Part shown: positions 57,131 through 64,000 of the stretch, in pieces | Layout: the number at the start of each line of letters is the position of its first letter | Numbering within the stretch: position 1 is the first letter of the stretch | Assembly: GCA_003427395.1 (NCBI GenBank) | Contig: BFEA01000573.1 | Span: 536,632 to 600,631, forward strand | Direction: 5' to 3' | DNA length: 64,000 bases | Source: Chara braunii | Lineage: Eukaryota > Streptophyta > Charophyceae > Charales > Characeae | Notes under the pieces: generated by a model | Told to the model about the DNA's origin: nothing | What the model saw: the letters and a program-made list of their open reading frames with translations, nothing else | Databases searched by the model: none | Program-made: the position numbers and the translations under genes

Positions 57131-57330
57131 CTAAAAACATGTCAAAATGGAGCAAAAGGTAATGGTTGATGAATTGGATGAGAAAGATTTAATATGACAA
57201 AGAGCAACGATTAATATGGTTGAGTCTGTAGTAAAACCAAGTTCCAGGTCCCCAAAAAAACCATTATGCAAGGAAAGCAGGATTATTATTTTCATTATGA
57301 GCAAAAACAAATAATAAATGTTGACTGAGA
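57131..57330 (-). pseudogene. C-terminal fragment of a second copy of the unknown gene
   Basis: Minus-strand text LIDLSQHLLFVFAHN and WFFWGPGTWFYYRLNHI aligns with LVNFSEHLLFAFRQN and WFLWGPGPLFYYILNHI of the copy at 47122. A TAA replaces the Gln codon before WFFWG. The N-terminal half lies at 63571-64000, across the Penelope-like insertion. Confidence 0.85.
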
Positions 57331-57339
57331 TCAATAAGT
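57331..57339. repeat. 9-bp target-site duplication TCAATAAGT (left)
   Basis: The identical 9-mer lies at 63562-63570. Removing one copy plus 57340-63561 restores colinearity with the intact gene at about 47350 without an indel. Confidence 0.88.
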
Positions 57340-58035
57340 TGTATATGCAGATGAGGATTGAAAGCAAACACAAGTATGCACACAACATACACAGGTATAC
57401 GAGTAGATGCGTGCATATTGCAAGATCGAATCCAAGTACACATAGAAATGTGCACTGACTGTGTCTCTGGCGGGTATGGTACCCCGACCGGTTTCGACCG
57501 CCGCCACGCGTTCTCTTCAGGGGGATCTACCACCTTCCTCTCCCTAGACTACTCATTTCTTCCTCTCACCCACCGCCGTCAACGTTACTTCGGCCATAGT
57601 TGGCCACCCATAGTCTGCTTCGTCGACGTCAGTCCGTAAAGATAGCAGAGAACACAGTTATCGCTTATATCCCTCACTCATAGTATTGATACGATACTTA
57701 GCTAAACACACTCCTGCTTCCGAATGGTCCCGTTTTTTGCTCGTCCCTACTGGGCCCCAAATTGTGTGTCCGCTCCTCCCGACTGGGGTCCAAATTGCGC
57801 CTCCCTCCCTGCGCCTGGACACACGCGAAATCCTAGTACCAACATCACCTACTGCCGCAGTGGCATTCCACTCGATCCCAAAACTGACATCTGTTGAGGA
57901 CGGATCCGGTACCAGTTCCGTGGTCCACAAAGTTGGACCCTCCATCCTAAACACATTACTTCTACTCTCCTGTATGAAACCTTCTAGATCGCGACTAAAT
58001 CCCTATCCCAATGAACGTGTCCACAACCTTCCAAA
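57340..58035 (-). repeat. Pseudo-LTR, left copy
   Basis: It starts TGTATATGCAGATGAGG and matches 62856-63561 for roughly 690 bp, including a shared passage with GTGTCTC(T/C)GGCGGGTATGG. The match fades near 58020-58040. Confidence 0.88.
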
Positions 58036-58476
58036 ACTGGTCTCTGCTCGGAACAGATCATGTGCCGGTTCCCTGTTACACGAACCTGTGCCTTCCGTCC
58101 TACTCACACTACGTACACTACATCTACTCAACCGAATGATGACTTACCAATCTTACCTGCATCCTTATCACAATGAACTTATCTGCGACCAATTGCAACA
58201 TTGTACACCCAAATCCCTCGTAACTTGCTGAACACCTCCATTCAAACAGAAAGGCAGAACAAACAAGAGAGCATGAGTCGCCAGATAGTCCCTGCTACGG
58301 TGTATACCATTGGTTCTCCGTGAGAGGTTATTGTTCCCATAACATGCTCATTCTACTCCTCGACCCCTTATATAAGCCATACAAATTCATTATGGAAACA
58401 ATCCTCCGCTATGCACTATACTATACGTATTCTGCCTTACTTGCTTCGCACCTACTGCCAATTACACATGGCATTC
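58036..58476. other. 3' untranslated part of the Penelope-like element
   Basis: No recognisable coding sequence lies between the ORF2 stop and the left pseudo-LTR. Confidence 0.6.
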
Positions 58477-61368
58477 CTAACCACAGATCCAATCGCGTGT
58501 GAGCTTCCATATTTTCCCCCGCCCGATGCTGAATCGCTTGATCGTGCAATTAACAAAGTCCTCCGGGAAGCTCTTCAATCTCAACTCCCTGCACAGCGTC
58601 AGTACTCGCTGCAGGATCTCCGACCGAACAGTAGTATTCGCGTCGATCCGGTGCAGGTAGCTAGCGATCACATCGCTTTTCTGATGTTTGCTACCCCATG
58701 ATTGGTAGCACTGTCCGTTCTTGAAAACCAGCTCCTCGCCGTCCCAGACTGATTTCTCATTCCTCGATACCTGCACACTTCCCAAGTATGGAGATGCTCT
58801 CCTCGTTGTCATCTCCAGTCCGAGGAAGTCCCATGTCCCTTCCCCATTATCCGTCCTTTTCAAAGTGAGATTCCTTGGATAGCATGCTTCGAATCTCTCT
58901 CTGATGTTATCCACCACATTGCTCGGTCGCTTCTTTCCCACATCCACGATGAGACTCACATCGTCCATCAGTCGCATCCCATGCACTTTCCTCCTCATCT
59001 TTCCCAAGTTGTTCAGAAACTTGAATTCCGAAAACGCACACAGTATGCATGCCAATGGTGGGCTAGTACTCTTGCCCATGGGGATGCCACCTGTCTGCCG
59101 CAGGAGTACTCCAGTCGCATGGACGTACGTGTGTTCAATGTCCACTCGCACGAACTTCCTGATGTCTTCCAGATCCATCTCTCGCCAGTGGTCTCCGCCC
59201 GTCGATTTCCCAAAGGAACAGCCTCTTCCTCGTGTGTTGACCCGAATGCTGCTCCGTCCTTTGCATTGGTAGTAGTCAATCATCCAATTGGCAGCTTCCA
59301 GAATATCTCGGTGTGACAATTTGTTGAACATGTCCTTAATTTCGTAGGACATGACTGCTAACTCCACCTCAGGGTTTGCCTTAGCTTCGCATCTCCGGTT
59401 AATCTTCCCGACACTCTCCACCACGTCAGTGACGGATCGCAGATTAAAGTGCTAGGTGGTAGGAAGCTGAAACAACAGGTGGTTCAAGGCTTTAGCGACA
59501 CATTTCCCCATTCGCGTGGCTGGGTCGGAGTACGACAGGCAGATAGGCCTGTATCTCTCCACATCCTTGTGCTTAGGTTGAAGGTAAGCCGCACCAAAGG
59601 TCCCTTGTCTGTCGTACCTTGCGAACTTGGCAAGTCCTTCCTCCTTGAAAGCTCCTTGCACTGCTTGCTTGATTTCTTCCTCCTCTGCTTTGACGATTTC
59701 GTAACCTGGATTTGTCACAAAGTTCTCCATCATAGCCTCATAGTAGATGTAGGGGCACATGATGTAGGTCTCCCCTGGATTCCGGTCCAGAGGAGTCAAT
59801 ACCAAGCCTTCGAATCTCTTCTTCGCGGCTTTAACAACTTCGATGTCCAAGAAGTCGCCTCCACTCTCCCCATTTCCTGTCATGCAGATCTCAACTTCCT
59901 GCTCTGTAACGCGCACGTCTACGTCCCCTCTGTTCTTCCACTGTCCGAACGCATCTTCGATCTCCTTGCATAGCATTCTTCGCCTACTCGGATGCTGTGC
60001 TCTCGGCACATTGTTTGCATTGCTCAACAATGGGTGAATACCAGGCACCTCATGCAGTCGGAAACGTACATGTTCCCCTACCCTTGGATAGGGGAGACCT
60101 GCACACGTGCAGGTAGACACAGCTGCTCGGGCGTAAGCCCGTTGGTTGTGTAAAATCTCCACGACGGACTGGTTCCTCTCCCAGACCGTCCGAACTTTAC
60201 TTCGTGTACGTTTTGCCATGCACTCCAGTAGTCCGAGCGCCTCAATCTTGTCGTTGACTACCTTTCTGACCTCCGCTAACTTCACGCGATCCTTGTACCT
60301 AATCTTCACTATTAGGTCTGCTCCCATACACCATCCAGTCTTCTCCTTAATCGCCCGAGACAACATCCGCCGTAGATAGGAACGCGTCGACTTCTGCTGG
60401 AAGTCCTTTGCTGCTTTGTACCAGCGGAACATAACATTTGTGTTGACTGCTCCTAGATCCTGAATCCTACTCGGATTGCGTAGTAGCCTCGTCAGCGCCT
60501 CCTTGTCCGGCCCACTCTTCGGTCTCCACTTACGGAGGTGCTTGATGAGGATGGTACGCCCGTGCTCTATATCCACTCGACATTTTGCCAGTTTTTTTGC
60601 TTGCCCTTCGACCTCCACCGTAGTTGCACCGTATGTCTTCCTCATTCTCTTCCATCCTTTGATCCAACTATTGCCTCCTGTCGAGTACAGATGTAATGTC
60701 CTCATCTTCCTCTGCTCCGCTTCGTCGAGAACTTTGAGAGCGTCGGCGTGCCATTCGTTTTCCTCCGACGTTCGAAACTGGATTACTTCCACTGCGCTAC
60801 CTTCGTGCTTGCTCAGCGGCTCACCGCTCCTTGCTCGTTGCCTTTCGTTCTTCCCTTTCCGTTGTTTTTTTTTCCTCCGCGATTTCTTGCTCACGCCGCT
60901 CACGTTGAGCACTGACGACCACTTTTTTATGTACAGTTGTTCCAGATCGATCAGGTTGTGCGTTGCTTCTTCATCCACCGGAAGCATAACATAGGATTCG
61001 GCGCCGAACGTGCGCCACCAGCGGTACAGGTGAGTATTCCTCTTGTCCCGTACGCTTGCCACTATGTGCTCCTTCCACCTGACGTTTACATCCCGACTTG
61101 TCTGCCCGATGTAGGATGCTCTACATCTCGGTGAGCATAGCGTGTAGACCCCCCGATGCTTGTCCATGAACTCCGGTCCGTACTTATTGTACAACTTCAC
61201 CCATGCTGCTATATACTTTTTCAACCACCTAATTCTTCCCGTTGCACCCAACAGCCCGACTACGACGCGATACAGTCGCTCGATGGCCAATTCAAATTTG
61301 GCTCGTTTCCGATGTTCGATGAGCCAATGGCACAGACTCCATAGCCTTGGCCCATCTTCCTCGAGTCA
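58477..61368 (-). pseudogene. Penelope-like ORF2: GIY-YIG endonuclease plus reverse transcriptase
   Basis: Reading leftwards: KHRGVYTLCSPRCRASYIGQ (GVY..YIG), then RDVNVRWKEHI with the catalytic Arg and LIDLEQLYIKKW with the Glu. A basic stretch RRKKKQRKGK resembles an NLS. A Cys-rich segment TCTCAGLPYPRVGEHVRFR precedes RT. RT motifs are RYRPICLSYSDP, YEIKDMFNKLSHRDI, GIPMGKSTSPPLACILCAF, the catalytic RLMDDVSLIVD (58961-58969) and WDFLGLEMTTRR. One in-frame TAG (59452-59454, likely from CAG) is the only break over about 940 codons. Motif A has Glu where Asp is usual. The first ATG in frame (MDKHRGVYT) is just before GIY-YIG, so the start is uncertain. The enzyme nicks the target and copies element RNA there. 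Confidence 0.92.
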
Positions 61369-61371
61369 TGC

Positions 61372-62613
61372 TTAGGTGCTATCGCCACTTGTGGATTCGG
61401 CGCTATCGGCGGTGTCATCTCTTGATCCTGCCGGCGGAGTCGATTCTGCTATTTCCTCATCGTATGCTTCTTCCGCTCTCTTCTCGGCAACATTGATGAC
61501 CGCCTGCATTTTATTGCCGTATTCCAACTCCTCCCTCCTGCATAATCTTTTGAGGTCGTCTGCATGGAAGTCCGCGAGCTGTCTCATGTTCTCCACCATG
61601 AATTTTGCCTTCCCAGCTGATCCAGTCTTAGCTGCAATCTTAGTCTTGGGAGTTCCTCATCGTGGTGTATACGGAATCGGAGTCGTAACCTCCTCACCTC
61701 CCTGCTTCTTTTTTCTCGTAGTTATCTTCGCGGTTGTTGCTTGTAGCTTACTGGCTAGCTTTACCGGCTTCGTCGTAGACTTCCTCGGTGTCCTCTTCGG
61801 TGGCTGCTCCATCGGTGGGCTGTTGGCAATTGGTCTGTCCGGACTGCGTTTCCTCTTCTCATTGATCGATAGGTTCTTAGCCCTCTGGCTTATCTCCTCA
61901 ATCCCACCAGCGGCACACCCACTTGTGTGAGATCCTTGCGATCCTGATGGTGATTGCGTTGGGGAGGCAGCGCGTTGCTTTCCTTTAACAATAGTTTGGA
62001 ACATCTCCATGTTGCGCCTCATCTCCTCCTTAATCTCCTCGCGTAGCCCTCCCATACATACCACCAGGTGCAAACGCATCGCCTTCTTGAGCTTGAGTTT
62101 TTCTTCCTCTTGCTTCTTCATTTTTTTTTGCTTCTTCGCTGCACGTCCCTCTTTCGCCAAACGTAGTTCCTCCTTCGTTGCCCGTTCCGCCTCCTCTCTT
62201 CTTGCGCTTTCAATCTTCTCGCGCTTCCTTCGCTCCTTGTCTTCTTTCTTTCTGTTCTCCATTTCGATGTAAGCTTGAAAATTCGCTACCGATTTACCGA
62301 ACTCCTCGAGCTGCTTTTTGACCGTCTCGTCCGCAACTGGTGTTGCCTTTTGGTGTGCTGAACTGCTTGCTCCATCGCTTCTCTTCCGACACTGGTTCTT
62401 GTAGTGCCCGGGCTCCCCACATTCGAAGCGGATCTGTGGACCTCTCCTTGTGTACTCCCCCGCTCCGTAGCCCCTCTCGCTGCGTTCTTGGTAGTCGTCC
62501 CTACTCCTACCTCGTGGCCTCTCCCTCGACTCATCACGTCTCGTGTCCTGGCCCCTATCTTAAGAGTCGGTCCTGGGCTCCCTGCCACAATCTTGGTAAT
62601 TACGATCGCCCAT
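61372..62613 (-). pseudogene. Penelope-like ORF1: zinc-knuckle-like, coiled-coil, basic protein
   Basis: It starts MGDRNYQDCGREPRTDS, with a TAA stop at 62560-62562. An R/G/S-rich segment leads to a CCHC-like knuckle, RFECGEPGHYKNQC (about 62385-62430), in which the first Cys is Arg (CGC for TGC). A long charged coiled coil follows (ERRKREKIESARREEAERA, KKQKKMKKQEEEKLKLKKA), then a Pro/Lys-rich region and an acidic C-terminus ending ESTSGDST. A TGA at 61657-61659 interrupts it. It resembles a nucleic-acid-binding gag-type protein. It ends TAA GCA TGA in the same frame as ORF2. Confidence 0.7.
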
Positions 62614-62855
62614 GTTTCGAATAGCGTAGTTAAGACAGAGTTAATCCGCTTGATCGCTATACCCGTAACTGTTGTTGCCGATATACTCTCCTCTTAATCG
62701 TACCTTCAACGGAGTCTCCAACACTTCGACTCCAAACGTCGCCTTACACAGCACTCGAATCGTCGTCTTCCGAACACACGGATACACAAGGTCTCACATG
62801 CTCACACATCGCCCAGCAACACGTCTCCAGGCAGGTTCACATGCGCTTCAACAGT

Positions 62856-63561
62856 TGTATATGCAGATGAGGATTGAAAGCAAACACAAGTATGCACATA
62901 GTATACACAGGTATACAAGTACACACGTGTATATTGCAAGATCAAATCCAAGTACACATAGAAACGTGCACTGACTGTGTCTCCGGCGGGTATGGCACCC
63001 CGACCGGTTTCGACCGCCGCCACGCGGTCTCTTCAGGGGGATCGACGACCTTCCTCTCCCTAGACTACTCATTCCTTCCTCTCACCCACCGCCGTCAACG
63101 TTACTTCGACCATAGTTGGCCACCCATAGTCTGCTTCGTCGACGTCAGCCCGTAAAGATAGCAGAGAACAAAGTTATCGCTTATATCCCTCGCGCATAGT
63201 ATTGATAGGATACCTAGCTAAACACACTCCTTCTTCCGAATGGTCCCGTTTTTTGCTCGTCCCTACTGGGCCCCAAATTGCGCGTCCGCTCCTCTCGACT
63301 GGGGTCCAAACTGTGCCTCCCTCCCTGCGCCTGGACCCACACGAAATCCTAGTACCAACATCACCTACTGCCGCAGTGACATTCCGCTCGATCCCAAAAC
63401 TGACATCTGTTGAGGAGGGATCCGGTACCAGTTCCATGGTCCACAGAGCTGGACCCTCCATCCTAAACACATTACTTTCACTCTCCTGTATGAAACCTTC
63501 TTGATCGTGACTAAATCCCTGCCCGAAACGTTGTTGACCACCTTCCGCAGTGACACTCCGC
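62856..63561 (-). repeat. Pseudo-LTR, right copy
   Basis: A direct repeat of 57340-58035. It lies upstream of ORF1 on the coding strand and probably carries the promoter, as in other Penelope-like elements with tandem arrangement. Confidence 0.88.
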
Positions 63562-63570
63562 TCAATAAGT
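63562..63570. repeat. 9-bp target-site duplication TCAATAAGT (right)
   Basis: Pairs with 57331-57339. Confidence 0.88.
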
Positions 63571-64000
63571 GATGTTAATATAATTGAATCATAAGAATGA
63601 TTGACAAAAAGTTATCTTAGAGCAACTCCTCTGTCACGAGATAACTTTGTTGATACAGGAGTAATAAATGTGCATAAACAGAGTGTTAATGAGTAGAAAG
63701 TAATTCTAAAATTTATACGGTTAATTTTTAACGTATTTTGCAACACGTTCATCATACATCTCCGTTGCACCAAAGGATAACGAATGTATTTGATTTTCAT
63801 TGTAAGTAATTAGAGAAAGAAGAGCATAAGAAAAATATGAATGCGATAATATTCGCAAGGCAATATTATCTTCAATAACAAAGAACGTTCTTCAATCTGA
63901 ACGAAATGTCAATAGTGCAAAATATCGTACAAAATCAAAAAAATGATTAGTATTAGGAATAGATTCATATTCAGAATGATACGCATACCGTGCTCTTGTA
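63571..64000 (-). pseudogene. Middle part of the second copy of the unknown gene (runs off the window)
   Basis: Minus-strand text TRARYAYHSEYESIPNTNHF, FVIEDNIALRILSHSYFSYA, HSLSFGATE and LTLCLCTFITPVSTKLSRD aligns with TRAQYAYHSFYQSPPNTRQL, FIIDNTIVIRIISHSFFSFV, HSLSFSATE and LTLCTFITPVSRELTR in the copy at 47122-48153. A TGA, a frameshift near 63730 and a TAA at about 63618 show decay. The N-terminus lies beyond 64000. Confidence 0.88.

Larger units (their letters stand above)
57340..63561 (-). mobile_element. Penelope-like element with N-terminal GIY-YIG (6.2 kb)
   Basis: It is bounded by a 9-bp target duplication and by direct repeats of about 700 bp (pseudo-LTRs), with coding on the minus strand: ORF1 (62613-61372) then ORF2 (61368-58477). 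ORF2 has GIY-YIG nuclease before RT, the permuted order described for the Chlamys/Naiad group of Penelope-like elements, in contrast to the usual C-terminal position. Both ORFs carry few stops, so this is a fairly young copy. It inserted into the second copy of the unknown AT-rich gene. Confidence 0.88.

Noticed and set aside
61657-61659. Selenoprotein-type TGA in the Penelope-like ORF1
   Set aside because: Selenoproteins are known in Naiad elements, but here the TGA replaces a likely Arg next to CGA and no SECIS-like structure could be identified by eye.

Overview
The window looks like nuclear DNA from a streptophyte plant or charophyte alga with a large, repeat-filled genome; this is inference. 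The support is a plant-type sucrose synthase, a retrotransposon primer site complementary to the 3' end of plant-type tRNA-Asp, a U6-derived sequence close to plant U6, and a Penelope-like element of the kind known from the green lineage. I cannot name the species. Only one ordinary host gene is recognisable. Nearly everything else is transposable elements nested in one another.

Layout. 1-5.0 kb: microsatellite, a U6 snRNA retropseudogene, a perfect-arm hairpin and old repeats, with no supported gene. 5.5-8.0 kb (minus): an intronless, full-length sucrose synthase gene whose single-base Ns sit almost only at synonymous positions. Its upstream flank holds a TATA box, three copies of a small foldback element, a bare poly(A) insertion and a tRNA-derived SINE. 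9.1-43.8 kb: a LINE on the minus strand, split by a Ty3/gypsy-type LTR retrotransposon at 10875-37632. That insertion is 26.8 kb, has LTRs of about 7.3-7.4 kb and a 4-bp target duplication, and its two junctions rejoin the LINE reading frame exactly. The LTR element carries gag, protease, reverse transcriptase, RNase H and integrase, and then a second gag-like frame with its own zinc knuckle downstream of integrase.

45.0-57.3 kb and 63.6-64 kb: a strikingly AT-rich block, all coding on the minus strand. It holds a decayed Helitron-type Rep-helicase (HUH and two-tyrosine Rep motifs plus a PIF1-like helicase), a C48/Ulp1-like cysteine protease, a 330-residue protein of no recognised family, and a pair of paralogous small genes. 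A second, diverged copy of the unknown gene lies at the right edge. It is interrupted by a 6.2-kb Penelope-like element (57340-63561) with direct-repeat pseudo-LTRs, a 9-bp target duplication, an N-terminal GIY-YIG nuclease ahead of the reverse transcriptase, and a separate first ORF with a zinc-knuckle-like motif.

Most element genes carry stop codons or frameshifts, many of them CGA-to-TGA or CAG-to-TAG type, as expected for methylated, silenced DNA. The most novel material is the unknown gene family tied to the AT-rich Helitron-like element, the second gag-like frame and giant LTRs of the LTR element, and the Penelope-like element with permuted domains and an ORF1.
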